Assembly (NCBI GenBank): GCA_910588965.1
Contig: CAJUSO010000005.1
Coordinates: 42,155 to 106,154, forward strand
Direction: 5' to 3'
DNA length: 64,000 bases
Source: an uncultured Lachnospiraceae bacterium
Lineage (GTDB): Bacteria; Bacillota; Clostridia; Lachnospirales; Lachnospiraceae
A program made the position numbers and the translations under genes. The notes beneath the pieces are model-generated. The model was not told the DNA's origin, ran no database searches, and worked only from the letters and a program-made list of their open reading frames with translations. Positions within the stretch are counted from its first letter, which is position 1, and the number at the start of each line of letters is the position of its first letter. Below, piece after piece: positions 1 through 9,265 of the stretch.

Positions 1-1
1 C

Positions 2-664
2 AACCAGACGGCGTCCCAGATATTCCGTGACTGCATGGCGAGGGCAGGGATCCCCTGCGGGGATGTTGCAGAGACAGGATATGTGATACCGGAGCTCCCC
101 AAGGCAAAGACCACATTCTATGACGTGCTGCTGGATGCCTTGAGCATGACCTATAAGGCGACCAGCCAACGGTATTATATATCCTCCGAGAAGGGCAGGA
201 TCCATCTCAGGAGGCGCGTGGAGCATATGATGCAGTGGGTGCTGGAATATGGGGCCAATATCACGGGGTATGAGTACACAAAGAGCATATCTGGCATAAA
301 GACCAGGGTGAGGCTCCTATCAAAGGAAGATGCCGTGGTCTATGAGGAGGCAGATGCTGCGTTGGAGGCAAGGATTGGCACGTTCATGGACGTGCAGTCG
401 GTGGATGATGGCTACAACGAGGCGCAGATCCGTGAACTGGTGCAGTCCGTGTTTGAAGAGAAGGGGAAGCCTGCACGGGCATTGAAGGTATCTGGCATAG
501 GGATAACGGATGCAGTGTCCGGCAGCTGCGTATATGCCGTAATCCCGCACCTGGGGATAAAGCGTACCTTTTACATCGACGAGGACACGCACACTTTTTC
601 CGGGAAGGCGCATACCATGTCCCTGAAGCTGAACTTCGCAAGGGGCATAGGGGAAGCGGGATAG
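2..664 (+). CDS. Phage baseplate hub protein, XkdQ/YqbQ-like (5' end outside window)
   Basis: The reading frame is already open at base 2 (NQTASQIFRDCMARAGIPCG), so the gene starts upstream of the window and the ATG at 35 is internal. The motif ASQIFRDC followed by a short hydrophilic domain with TFYDVLLDALSM is typical of the XkdQ/YqbQ family of PBSX-like phages, which form the hub through which the tail tube meets the baseplate. It is followed 8 bases later by a DUF2577 gene and then gp25-like and baseplate J genes, the usual order of a contractile tail module. The C-terminal part ends in a beta-rich segment (KRTFYIDEDTHTF). The family call rests on the motif and on synteny. Confidence 0.72.
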   Translation, partial: NQTASQIFRDCMARAGIPCGDVAETGYVIPELPKAKTTFYDVLLDALSMTYKATSQRYYISSEKGRIHLRRRVEHMMQWVLEYGANITGYEYTKSISGIKTRVRLLSKEDAVVYEEADAALEARIGTFMDVQSVDDGYNEAQIRELVQSVFEEKGKPARALKVSGIGITDAVSGSCVYAVIPHLGIKRTFYIDEDTHTFSGKAHTMSLKLNFARGIGEAG

Positions 665-672
665 GGGGCGGC

Positions 673-993
673 ATGGAGGCAAGGCAGCCCACAGGGCTTA
701 AGCAGGCAATACAGTCCATGCTCCCAGATGCGCCAGGGGTTGTGGAAGGGACAGTCGTCCAGGAAGCGCCATTGCAGGTGGCGCTTGCCAATGACGCAAA
801 AATGGTGCTGGGGGAGAATGCCCTCATAGTCCCCCAGCACCTTACGGACCATGCCATTACGGCAGACATCCCAGGGCTTGGCCTGGCAGGAACCCAGCTT
901 ATAGTGAAAGGTGCCTTAAGGCGCGGCGAGGGCGTTTACCTGCTGGGGGTTAACAACCGGAAGAAATACTGCATCCTGGACAGGAAGGGGTGA
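673..993 (+). CDS. DUF2577 phage tail/baseplate protein (XkdR-like)
   Basis: This 106-residue protein has the size and pattern of the DUF2577 family (XkdR of PBSX), a small baseplate component encoded between the hub gene and the gp25-like gene. Features are an N-terminal helix (LKQAIQSML), a beta-rich middle and a C-terminal pair of strands that includes EGVYLLGVNNRKKYCILD. The start is the ATG at 673, 8 bases after the upstream stop, preceded by GGGGGCGGC. Its stop overlaps the ribosome binding site of the next gene. The exact role of the family in the baseplate is not well defined. Confidence 0.7.
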   Translation: MEARQPTGLKQAIQSMLPDAPGVVEGTVVQEAPLQVALANDAKMVLGENALIVPQHLTDHAITADIPGLGLAGTQLIVKGALRRGEGVYLLGVNNRKKYCILDRKG

Positions 994-998
994 TTTCC

Positions 999-1418
999 AT
1001 GCTTTTAGACAACCCAATCCCATTCGAAACAATTGGGGAAGAGGATACGGAAACGTCAAGGACATACCTGGTTGACTGGGGCAGGGGGAGGATTGGGGGC
1101 TTCATAGATGGGGAAGGGGCTGTCAGGCAGTTCATAAAGAAGGCGCTTATGACGCCAAGGTTCAAGTGCCTGATTTATGACAGCCAGTATGGGAGCGAGA
1201 TACAGGACAGGCTCATGGACCCTGGCGCATCTATGGAATACATCGAGGCTGAGGTTGCCTTCCTGGTGGAGGATGCCTTAATCCATGATGGGCGCATACT
1301 GGGCGTGGGGGACGTGGAGGTCATTTTCGGCGCTGGGTACCCGGTGCACGACAGCGCATACATAAGGGCAGAGGTGGATACAATCTTTGGGGTCATCCAT
1401 GTGGAGGAGGCGGTCTGA
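999..1418 (+). CDS. DUF2634 / gp25-like baseplate wedge protein (XkdS-like)
   Basis: The protein resembles the DUF2634 (XkdS) family, relatives of T4 gp25 that nucleate sheath assembly at the baseplate. The visible pattern is a YLVDWGRGRIGGFIDGEGAVRQ segment followed by a helix, then YGSEI and a C-terminal beta strand region. I place the start at the ATG at 999 because AGGAAGGGG (982-990) sits at normal distance from it; an upstream GTG at 990 overlaps the preceding stop and is less likely. The stop overlaps the next start as TGATG at 1416-1420, indicating coupled translation in the tail operon. Confidence 0.72.
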   Translation: MLLDNPIPFETIGEEDTETSRTYLVDWGRGRIGGFIDGEGAVRQFIKKALMTPRFKCLIYDSQYGSEIQDRLMDPGASMEYIEAEVAFLVEDALIHDGRILGVGDVEVIFGAGYPVHDSAYIRAEVDTIFGVIHVEEAV

Positions 1419-2494
1419 TGTTTGAGGAATACACGGAGGAGTACCTGATGAGCCAGGCAAGGGAGATGGGCCAGACCCTGGGCGTGGACACAAGGCAGGG
1501 GAGCGTTTACATGGACGCGTGCACTGGCCATGTGATGCGGGTGGCAAAGTTTTATGAGGATTTAAGGATGGCCTTCTCCATGTTCTCCGATGAGAGCTGC
1601 GTGGGGGAGGTCTTAGAAGAGAAGGCTTCCCAAAGGCTGATACATAGGAAGCAGGCCACGCCATCCTATTATGAGGCGCAGTTCCAAGGGATGGCAGCTG
1701 CCGAACTGGAGGGGGACAGGTTCATGGCAGGGGGGCAGTACTTCACGCTTGTCCCATATGACGGCGGCTATTACCTTGAGGCGGAGGCACCTGGGAGCGG
1801 GGCAAGCCATATCCCAGAAGGCCAGACGCTGATCCCAGTGAGGAACACGGCGGGGCTTGTCTCAGCCAAGGTCGGCAGGCTATATGCGGCAGGCTCTGAC
1901 ACAGAGACGGATGACAGCCTGCGGGGCCGCTACCTGGACGTGCTGTCGCTCCCTGCAGAGAACGGGAACAGGCAGCAGTATAAAGTCTGGTGTGAGGACT
2001 ATGATGGGATTGGCCGGGCAATCATAACGCCGCTTGGGCGGGGCGAGAATACAGTGGTGGCATTGCTGATAAGTTCAGAAGGGGCAGTCCCCCCCGCGTC
2101 CCTTGTAGAAAAGATACAGGGGGACATAGACCCTGGGTCTGCCGGGCTAGGCGAGGGGAAGGCGCTGATTGGGTGCCGTTTTTATGCCATTGCCGCAAGG
2201 GGGGAAGCCCTGGATATCTCCCTCACGGCAGAGATATCCCCAGGGTATACAGCGGATTCTGCCGCCGCCATGGCTAGGAGGGAGCTCATGGCATACCTGA
2301 AGGAAGTGGCCTTGGGCACGGGGGATGGGGAACAGATGGTCATCCAATATGTAAAGGTCGTCGGGATGCTGGCAGATGTGCCAGCAATCAAGGATTTTTC
2401 CGGGCTTACAATGAACGGTGCGGCAGAAAATGTCATGGTTGCTGAAGGGTGCGTCGGCATCCTGGGGGAGGTGGAAATCCATGGAGGTATTTAA
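1418..2494 (+). CDS. Baseplate J-like protein (XkdT-like)
   Basis: This 358-residue protein matches the baseplate J (gpJ/XkdT) family, a wedge component of contractile tails. The family pattern is visible: an N-terminal region with LGVDTRQGSVYMDA, the FMAGGQYFTLV segment, then the VSAKVGRLYAAGSDTETDDSLRGRYLD core, which is the conserved gpJ motif (G.D.E.D..LR.R), and a C-terminal domain. The start is an ATG overlapping the preceding stop codon. The reading frame overlaps the next gene by 14 bases. Presence of gpJ and a gp25-like protein identifies the element as contractile-tailed (myophage type) or a derived tailocin. Confidence 0.85.
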   Translation: MFEEYTEEYLMSQAREMGQTLGVDTRQGSVYMDACTGHVMRVAKFYEDLRMAFSMFSDESCVGEVLEEKASQRLIHRKQATPSYYEAQFQGMAAAELEGDRFMAGGQYFTLVPYDGGYYLEAEAPGSGASHIPEGQTLIPVRNTAGLVSAKVGRLYAAGSDTETDDSLRGRYLDVLSLPAENGNRQQYKVWCEDYDGIGRAIITPLGRGENTVVALLISSEGAVPPASLVEKIQGDIDPGSAGLGEGKALIGCRFYAIAARGEALDISLTAEISPGYTADSAAAMARRELMAYLKEVALGTGDGEQMVIQYVKVVGMLADVPAIKDFSGLTMNGAAENVMVAEGCVGILGEVEIHGGI

Positions 2495-3038
2495 CAACCG
2501 CCAGCGGGGCGGGTATGAGGAAATCTCTTCCTATGGCCCCAAGTTCTACCGGCAGGTTAAGGAGATGGATGCCATCTACCGCTTTGCCGGATGGACGGCT
2601 GACTGCATGGCGGATAGCCTGGAGGCCCTTATCTCCACGCAGTTTGTCATGAATATGCCAGCAGGGCAGCTTGCATTTTATGAGCGGCTGTTCGCAATCC
2701 CTGTGGAGGGGATGGCGCTGGATGCACGCCGTAGGCAGGTGTTTGCCTATATGTTCGGGAATGGCAAGGTTTCCGGGAGCAGCATCGCGGCATTTGCGGA
2801 AATCCTATGCGGGGAGGGGGCTGAGGCAACCGTCTCCATGGGCAGTGCATTAGAAGTAAGGATACTGTCTGAAAAGGCCGGGGATGCCGCCCACCAGCAG
2901 CTCATGGCATACCTGGGCAGGACCCTCCCTGCCCACCTGCCATATTCTGTCATCTATGAAGGGTATATGAAGGGGGTTATGTATAACGGCGCAGTGTGGC
3001 ATGATACGGAAATATTTGAGTTAAGGCAGGTGGTTTGA
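2481..3038 (+). CDS. YmfQ/DUF2313-like phage tail protein (XkdU-like)
   Basis: The position directly after baseplate J and the sequence YERLFAIP followed by RRRQVFAYMFGNGKVSG fit the YmfQ/DUF2313 (XkdU, Mu gp48-like) family, which caps the wedge assembly. The start is set at the ATG at 2481 with GGGGGAGG just upstream (2464-2471), inside the 3' end of the preceding gene. An upstream in-frame ATG at 2418 is not supported because it lies far inside that gene. The stop overlaps the ATG of the tail fibre gene, so these genes are translationally coupled. Confidence 0.7.
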   Translation: MEVFNNRQRGGYEEISSYGPKFYRQVKEMDAIYRFAGWTADCMADSLEALISTQFVMNMPAGQLAFYERLFAIPVEGMALDARRRQVFAYMFGNGKVSGSSIAAFAEILCGEGAEATVSMGSALEVRILSEKAGDAAHQQLMAYLGRTLPAHLPYSVIYEGYMKGVMYNGAVWHDTEIFELRQVV

Positions 3039-6000
3039 TGGGATTCGGAGGATTGGTACAGACAGTTGATGGGAGGAATGAACTGGCGAAGGCAGAGCTT
3101 GGGGAACGGTTCCAGTTCACAGCAGTCTCTTTGGGTGATGGGCAGTACCAGGGGGCGCTTGCAAGCAAGGGCAGCCTGGTAAACGAGGTGATGCGGCTCC
3201 CCATATCAAAAATGAGGAGGGATGGGGCTGAGGTCATACTTGAGTGTGATTTCAGCTCTAAGTCTGCCCCAAAGGCATTTTATTTCAGGGAGGTTGGGAT
3301 AATCGCCAATGGAAAGCTGTGCTTTTATGACAATGCTGGGGCGGATGCGGAATATATAGACCCTGATTCATCTGCCATAGTGAAACAGAAAAGGCTGAGG
3401 TTTGTCCTGGCGATAAGCAGCAGCATTGAACTGTCAGTGACGCTTGATGAAGGCCTATATGCCTTAGAGGGTGACCTAAAGGCGCATATAGAAGACGGGG
3501 AGGCACATGTCACGCCAGAAAAGCGCAATGAGTGGGACGCCAAGCAGGATGCCATGGAAGTGGATAGTGCACTGTCCAGCACGAGCACGAACCCGATCCA
3601 GAACAAGGCCGTGAAAGCCGCCCTGGACGGGAAATCCAGCACGGGGCACACGCATCCTGCCGCCAGCACCACGGCTTCTGGGTTCATGTCGTCCACAGAC
3701 AAGCGGAAATTAAACGGGGTGGAGGAAGGGGCAAATAACTACACCCACCCGCCAACCCACCCGGCCAGCATGGTGAGCCAGGACGCCACGCACAGGTTCG
3801 TGACGGATGCGGAGAAGAGGGCATGGGATGGCACTTACGAGCAGTCGACTGGGTACACAGACCAGAAGATTGCAGACCTGATTGGCGGCGACCCGGAGAC
3901 ACTGGGGACACTGAAGGACTTTGCGGAGGCTGTGAAAGAAAATGGCGACTTGATTAAAGGGCTGGATGATGCCATTGGGAAAAAGGCCGACAAGGCGGAG
4001 CTGGACACCCATGTGGGCAACAGCGCCATCCATGTCACGGCAACGGATAAGGCAAACTGGGACACGGACATTGCAGAGAGGGCGGTGGGTTTCACACAGG
4101 CCACCTCCCGGGTTAACATTGCGTCCGGCGAGAAGCTCAAGGCAGCCCTGGGTAAGATAAGGAAATGGTTTGCCGACCTGGAGGAGGTCGCCTTCACGGG
4201 GAGCTATGACGACCTCCTGGATAGGCCAGCGGTGCCTAAGGCCGTAAGGGTCAAGGGGGAAAAAGAAGAATCCTACCGCACGGGGGATGTGAACCTGGCA
4301 GCGGGGGACATCGGGCTGGAAAGATACCACACATACAGCCTCACCTCCACATCCGCAAACATGGATGCCGACCTGAAGGCGTTCTTCAGTACCCTGCCGG
4401 ACGAGTGCTTCACAATCTACCTGGCAGCAGGGGCCACATACCGGGTGGACGGGTATAAAATGGGGAGATACGGGGTGCTGCGCAAGGGCATCTACGTCTC
4501 GGCCAAAAAAGCCGTGCAGGAACAGGTGTGCGCATGCCTGGATGGCGTATGGGGCAGCTGGCATACCGTGTATACGGATGCGTATAAGCCGACGCCTGCC
4601 GGCATTGGGGCAGTGCCAAGCGAGTACCTGGAGGGGCATTTCATCGCAGATGACGTAAGCAAGAAATTCGTGGATTTCCCTGCCGCTGCTGGATGGTATA
4701 AGATAGCGGTGCTTAATAATGCAGATGCCACAGGGCAGCCCTGCATGGTGACCATAAAAAGGTTTTTCGCCCATAACCCAGGGGAGACGCATAAGATATC
4801 CTTTATAAACTCAACAAATAAATATGTATTTTCAGCGGTTTATGATACGTCTTATGCTGCAAGCGTGCATCTGGTAAAAAAAATCAGGTTCGTAAAAGGG
4901 GCTGGTGGCAAGTGCTACCTGGAAGTCTATTACAGCGGCACGTACCAGAATGACTGCGAGGTAACAATAGAGAATGCGCTGACAATCGGGAATGGGGTAA
5001 GGAGGGTCTGGGAAGCCACGGGCTTGGAAAAAGACACTGAGGCACCGGCTGCAGGCAGCGTGGCCGCCGTATATGACATACCAGAAAAATTTAATATGGA
5101 CATGCTTGCCAGGAATGACTACCTTGAAAGCCTTTTTGTAGCTGGCCATGCCAGCCAGAAGACATTTATGCTTGAAGGCGTCGGGTGGAAAAAGATAGCG
5201 GAGGTGGGAGAGGGGGATGTGTCAACAGGCTCCTGCATCATAGACATTAAGCGGCAGTATGGAAACATGAATAACGAGTACCACAGGCTCATGTTCCTTA
5301 ACACGTACAAGAAATACGAGTTCTGCCCTGTTGCGGACAAGACGAACATCCAGACGGTATTAAAAGCAAGGGTTGTGACAGGGGCGGCAGGGAAGTGCTT
5401 TATAGAGATATATTACAACTTGGCACTGAAAAACCCGGTGACCGTGACAATAGAAAACGCCAATGTCCCATTCCAATTATCTACAGACAGCCACTGGGAG
5501 GCCATAGACCCAATAAACGACACGGAGACACCAGCGGAAGGGACAGTGGCAGCCACATATGAGATCCCTACCTTCTTCAACACCGGCATGCTTGCCATGA
5601 AAGACGGGAGCAACGTGGATGGCGTGTGGGGGGACCTGGCTGCCGGGGAAGTATATGGAAGGTATACACAGAACAGTGGCTTACAAGCGCCAGGGTATGT
5701 CCCAACCAACAGGGTAAGGTTTAACATGATGAGGCAGTTCAAGGGGCTTACAGACATAGCAGGCACTTATATGGACTGCATGCTGATGAACTGCTATGAT
5801 GGGAACGATGTGCCATATGTGACGGCGTTGGGCATCCGCAAGGGCGATGGTAACCCAAGGGCGTTTATAGCAGTCGGCCAGAAAAATAATAATGACGCAT
5901 GGGAATCCCAGGCAGAACTGATTACCACGGCAAATTACAAGGATTACCTGGGCAGCGGGGGCTCCATCCCGGGCGCAAGCAATGCGCAGATAAAGAAAGT

Positions 6001-6391
6001 CCTGTTCTCTGGCGCATTGAAATCCGGCATGCAAGATTTTTGGACAAGCGAAGCGAGTGGTGATGACCCGGAATCATATGAACCTGTCCCGAATGGCAGG
6101 AAATATGTTATAGCTAGGATAATCGGCGGGATTTATGCAGATGTGTCGAACATTTTTGTAAGTGAGGTGGCATTGGTACGTTCGACTGCTTACAATTCCA
6201 ATTCATGTGATTATGTGCAGATGTCTATCAACGTGTACCCTGTGTTCAACGGGGAGAAGATGACGGCGAACGGATACATAGGGCTGGCTTATGCGCCGAA
6301 TGAATGCAGCGCCGGCGCAAACGGGAAGATAACTGTGGATATGTCTAAGGCAAGCAACCTAACATTGCTTAGGCTGGAACTGCTTTATTAA
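3035..6391 (+). CDS. Phage tail fibre (tail-collar type), with a duplicated receptor-binding-like domain
   Basis: The 1118-residue protein starts with a phage tail-collar fibre domain (about residues 1-160: VDGRNELAKAELGERFQFTA, then FYFREVGI). A fibrous region follows with the GHTHPAASTTASGFMSSTDK and NYTHPPTHP motifs common in long tail fibres, and short helical/coiled segments around IGKKADKAELD. Two tandem copies of a domain of about 160 residues (roughly 528-690 and 690-855) share FINSTNKYVFSAV/FLNTYKKYEFCPV, GAGGKCYLEVYY/GAAGKCFIEIYY and VTIENA. A GVWGDLAAGEVYGRYTQ segment comes next, followed by a terminal domain. It probably recognises the host surface. The start overlaps the preceding stop. 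Confidence 0.85.
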   Translation: MMGFGGLVQTVDGRNELAKAELGERFQFTAVSLGDGQYQGALASKGSLVNEVMRLPISKMRRDGAEVILECDFSSKSAPKAFYFREVGIIANGKLCFYDNAGADAEYIDPDSSAIVKQKRLRFVLAISSSIELSVTLDEGLYALEGDLKAHIEDGEAHVTPEKRNEWDAKQDAMEVDSALSSTSTNPIQNKAVKAALDGKSSTGHTHPAASTTASGFMSSTDKRKLNGVEEGANNYTHPPTHPASMVSQDATHRFVTDAEKRAWDGTYEQSTGYTDQKIADLIGGDPETLGTLKDFAEAVKENGDLIKGLDDAIGKKADKAELDTHVGNSAIHVTATDKANWDTDIAERAVGFTQATSRVNIASGEKLKAALGKIRKWFADLEEVAFTGSYDDLLDRPAVPKAVRVKGEKEESYRTGDVNLAAGDIGLERYHTYSLTSTSANMDADLKAFFSTLPDECFTIYLAAGATYRVDGYKMGRYGVLRKGIYVSAKKAVQEQVCACLDGVWGSWHTVYTDAYKPTPAGIGAVPSEYLEGHFIADDVSKKFVDFPAAAGWYKIAVLNNADATGQPCMVTIKRFFAHNPGETHKISFINSTNKYVFSAVYDTSYAASVHLVKKIRFVKGAGGKCYLEVYYSGTYQNDCEVTIENALTIGNGVRRVWEATGLEKDTEAPAAGSVAAVYDIPEKFNMDMLARNDYLESLFVAGHASQKTFMLEGVGWKKIAEVGEGDVSTGSCIIDIKRQYGNMNNEYHRLMFLNTYKKYEFCPVADKTNIQTVLKARVVTGAAGKCFIEIYYNLALKNPVTVTIENANVPFQLSTDSHWEAIDPINDTETPAEGTVAATYEIPTFFNTGMLAMKDGSNVDGVWGDLAAGEVYGRYTQNSGLQAPGYVPTNRVRFNMMRQFKGLTDIAGTYMDCMLMNCYDGNDVPYVTALGIRKGDGNPRAFIAVGQKNNNDAWESQAELITTANYKDYLGSGGSIPGASNAQIKKVLFSGALKSGMQDFWTSEASGDDPESYEPVPNGRKYVIARIIGGIYADVSNIFVSEVALVRSTAYNSNSCDYVQMSINVYPVFNGEKMTANGYIGLAYAPNECSAGANGKITVDMSKASNLTLLRLELLY

Positions 6392-6405
6392 GGGGGCGAT
6401 GGATT

Positions 6406-7656
6406 ATGGTACAGGTTTATGTGGATTATTCAAACAATAAGATTACCGGGTACAGCACGGCCGTGCAAGCGGAAGCCCCCGCTGGGGATGCAATCCAAGT
6501 GGACGACAGCTTCCTAAAGATGCTTGAATCCGCTGATTTATTTGACAGGCTTTACTATATTGACGGGGAAGTCAAGGTAGGGGAAACGGAGGATGGATAT
6601 TACAGGGAATTGAAGGAAATAGATGCGCAGCTTGTCGCAGCCAGGGAAGCGGTCAATAATGAGCATAAGACGTTCATGGACAACATCCTGTCTGGGATGG
6701 GCGTGGATGCGGTTGCCTCCATCTCCAGGGATGCAAGGGGGCTGGTGGAATCATTGGAGAGGCAGAAGGAAGGGATGGTCATGCGCCACCAGGAGAGCGT
6801 GAAAGATGCGGTAAATGATATATTCCGGCGTGAGGAGGAAGCGCTTGAGCCTGAGCATTTCCTTTCCATGGTCACGGTTGTGCGGGACGAGAACCCCTAC
6901 CTGGAAGAATGGGTAAGGTACCATATAGAGGAGATGGGGTTCGGGCATTTCTATATTTATGACAATGAATCCGGGACGCCTGTCCGTGAGTACCTGGAAA
7001 GCGTAGGCTTCCCGTACCTGGACATGCTTACCATCATCCCATGGAGGACGTCCAGGGCAACCCAGGAGGATTCCCATAATGACTTCCTGAGGAACCACTC
7101 AAAGGAGACCCGGTGGTTCCTGGCCGCCGACCCGGACGAGTATGTTGTCCTCAAGGATGGCTCCCAGACACTTGTGGGGTTCCTGGAAGGGAACAGCCAG
7201 TACGCAACCATAGAGTGCCTGTGGCGGCATTATAACGCCAATGGGCAGGTGTACAGGACAGACGGGACGGACATGGAGCGGTTCACGCAGTCCACGGACT
7301 GGGAGGGATGGAAGCACGGCGGGAAGAGATTCGCCCAGTCGAACCGCATAGCGAGGTTCCAAAGCTACGTCCCCATTGAGCGGATGGGGGCGTTGACGCT
7401 TGGCTGGGAGGACGCAGCAGCTGCGGGTTTTTTCCAATTAAACCACTATTTCACGAGATCTTGGGAAGAGTGGCAGCAGAAAATACGGCGCGGGTCCAGC
7501 AACCCCGGCTACCGCAGGAAGCTATCCATGTTTTTTGAACTGAACCCGGATATGGCTTACCTGGACACTGGGGAAGACCTGGAACAGGGGTATGGGGCAT
7601 CGCAGGAAGGGGGTGGCAGTGGCCAAGAAGCAGGGGATGGCGTCAACAATGGGTAG
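6406..7656 (+). CDS. Phage tail-fibre-associated protein with GT92/GT2-like glycosyltransferase domain
   Basis: Residues 1-145 look like a fibre-associated region: a beta-rich start (QVYVDYSNNKITGYST), then helices. Residues 150-375 resemble a GT-A glycosyltransferase of the GT92/DUF23 type: HFLSMVTVVRDENPYLEEWV, then GFGHFYIYDNESGTP, and a metal-binding DxD in FLAADPDEYV (D242, D244). The protein lies between the tail fibre and the holin, where a fibre chaperone or accessory fibre gene is normally found. The AGGGGGCGATGG upstream is a plausible ribosome binding site. The acceptor is unknown: it could decorate the fibre itself or host surface glycans. The glycosyltransferase call is strong; the phage role is inferred. 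Confidence 0.75.
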   Translation: MVQVYVDYSNNKITGYSTAVQAEAPAGDAIQVDDSFLKMLESADLFDRLYYIDGEVKVGETEDGYYRELKEIDAQLVAAREAVNNEHKTFMDNILSGMGVDAVASISRDARGLVESLERQKEGMVMRHQESVKDAVNDIFRREEEALEPEHFLSMVTVVRDENPYLEEWVRYHIEEMGFGHFYIYDNESGTPVREYLESVGFPYLDMLTIIPWRTSRATQEDSHNDFLRNHSKETRWFLAADPDEYVVLKDGSQTLVGFLEGNSQYATIECLWRHYNANGQVYRTDGTDMERFTQSTDWEGWKHGGKRFAQSNRIARFQSYVPIERMGALTLGWEDAAAAGFFQLNHYFTRSWEEWQQKIRRGSSNPGYRRKLSMFFELNPDMAYLDTGEDLEQGYGASQEGGGSGQEAGDGVNNG

Positions 7657-7692
7657 CATAAAACAGGCAAATGAAAGAAAGGATGGTATCTT

Positions 7693-8112
7693 ATGAAAGC
7701 TGGTATCTTATCTGCAATAGGTTTTTTGGGGAGTGCGGTAGCGTCGCTGTTCGGAGGGTTTGACGCTGCCTTGGAGACGCTCCTAATCTTCATGGGGGCA
7801 GATTACATAACAGGCCTTGCCGTCGCCGGGATTTTCCATAAAAGCGAGAAGACGGACAATGGGGCATTGGAGAGCCGTGCCGGGTGGAAGGGGCTGTGCC
7901 GGAAAGGCGTGACGCTGCTGGTCGTGCTGGTGGCATGCCGCCTAGACCTGGTGATGGGCTCGAATTTTATCCGGGACGCCGCAGTTATCGCATTTACTGC
8001 AAATGAGGGTATTTCCATCATTGAGAATGCCGGGCTTATGGGCATCCCAATGCCCATGCCAGTCCTGAAAGCCATTGAGGTATTAAAAAATAAAGGCGGG
8101 GAGGAGGGGTAA
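7693..8112 (+). CDS. Phage holin (phage_holin_4 / toxin-secretion holin family)
   Basis: The 139-residue protein has the pattern of the phage_holin_4 family: a first hydrophobic segment (ILSAIGFLGSAVASLFGGFD), a second (TLLIFMGADYITGLAVAGIF), the conserved K..KTDNGALESRAGWKGLCRK loop and further hydrophobic stretches (LLVVLVACRLDLVMG, IEVLK near the end). It would permeabilise the membrane to release the endolysin. It begins after an AAAGGATGG site and is followed after one base by the amidase, forming the lysis cassette. Confidence 0.88.
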   Translation: MKAGILSAIGFLGSAVASLFGGFDAALETLLIFMGADYITGLAVAGIFHKSEKTDNGALESRAGWKGLCRKGVTLLVVLVACRLDLVMGSNFIRDAAVIAFTANEGISIIENAGLMGIPMPMPVLKAIEVLKNKGGEEG

Positions 8113-8113
8113 T

Positions 8114-9154
8114 ATGGACATTAATAAGGATTATATATCAAAAAATAACACATATGCCGGGCAGAACCGCCCCAAATACATAGTGATCCATGAAACAGAT
8201 AACTACGCGGATGGGGCAGGGGCGCAGCGCCATGCCTCTGCCCAGGCTGCGGGCCATCTGGGCATGTCCGTGCAATATTATTCCGGGTCAGATGGCATCT
8301 ACCAGGCTGCAGGCCATTCAGACGGGACGTACTCTATTGGGGTAGAATATGGCGGCTCCCATGAAATTAAGGATGCGACAAACCGAAATACAATCAATAT
8401 TGAGATCTGCGTAAACCCAGATGGGGATTACGCAAAGGCCAGGGCAAATGCCATTGAACTGGTGAAGTACCTGATCAGAACCACTGGCATCCCTGCAGAC
8501 CGGGTAATACGGCATTTTGATGCGAAAGGGAAATACTGCCCAAGGAAAATGATGGATGACCCTAAGCTGTGGGAAGATTTTAAGAAAAAGATTGGCCATG
8601 TTGTAAAGGAGGAGCCCGTGCAGGGGGTAGACAAGGGAAAAGAGGCCTGGTACCGTGTAGGGACAGGTTGGAAGGATGGCATATGCCAGAACCAGTCTGG
8701 GGCATACCACAACAGGGATTTTGCAATTGCAGACTGCAAAGCTGGCCAGTACGTCTATGACAGCAGTGGAAACGTGGTCTATGCTGGCGGCGGGGCGTCT
8801 GGGGGCAGGCCGGATTCCAGCTATACGCAGCGTCAGTTCGTTATTGATGTACAGGGGGCTACAGGCTCAAGGCAGGATGGCATGGCAGGGGATGAGACGC
8901 TCGGCAATACCATGACGGTTTCCAGAAACACAAATAAGCACCATGCAGCTGTGACGCCGCTAGAGCGCAGGCTGAAAGCCCTGGGCTATTATGCCGGGGA
9001 AGTGGAAGCAGACAGGGGGGAGCCACCCTGTTTCGGAAAGGGTATGGAAGCAGCCGTGAATGAATACCAGAAAAAAGTGCTGGGGTATAAAAACCCTGAT
9101 GGGGAAATCACGGCCAAGAAGAAGATGTGGAAGTCTTTGTTGGGGGTGGTCTGA
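8114..9154 (+). CDS. Phage endolysin: N-acetylmuramoyl-L-alanine amidase
   Basis: The 346-residue protein carries an N-terminal amidase_2 domain (residues about 15-155). It shows the zinc-binding pattern IVIHETDN, GHLGMSVQYYSGSDGIYQ and VIRHFDAKGKYCPRKM, with H26, the His of RHFD and the Cys of YCPRKM as candidate ligands. The middle (about 170-225) is a repeat-like WYRVGTGWKDGICQNQSGAY segment that resembles a wall-binding module. The C-terminus (about 235-345) has a peptidoglycan-binding-type fold, with RRLKALGYYAGEVEAD and VNEYQKKVLGY. GGAGGGGTAAT precedes the ATG. It cleaves the bond between MurNAc and L-alanine during lysis. Confidence 0.9.
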   Translation: MDINKDYISKNNTYAGQNRPKYIVIHETDNYADGAGAQRHASAQAAGHLGMSVQYYSGSDGIYQAAGHSDGTYSIGVEYGGSHEIKDATNRNTINIEICVNPDGDYAKARANAIELVKYLIRTTGIPADRVIRHFDAKGKYCPRKMMDDPKLWEDFKKKIGHVVKEEPVQGVDKGKEAWYRVGTGWKDGICQNQSGAYHNRDFAIADCKAGQYVYDSSGNVVYAGGGASGGRPDSSYTQRQFVIDVQGATGSRQDGMAGDETLGNTMTVSRNTNKHHAAVTPLERRLKALGYYAGEVEADRGEPPCFGKGMEAAVNEYQKKVLGYKNPDGEITAKKKMWKSLLGVV

Positions 9155-9265
9155 TTTTAAGAACCACTTTCGTCCCTTTGGTAGGGAGCGGTGGCAAGCC
9201 CGCCCTCCCTACTGCACCTGATTCTTGGTACCCCCTTGCCTAAAAGCAGAGGGTTTTTGTAACAG

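Noticed and set aside
1..9154. Stand-alone tailocin rather than prophage
   Set aside because: Not excluded by the tail genes, but the tRNA-Lys attachment fragment next to the lysis genes favours an integrated phage; capsid genes would lie outside the window.
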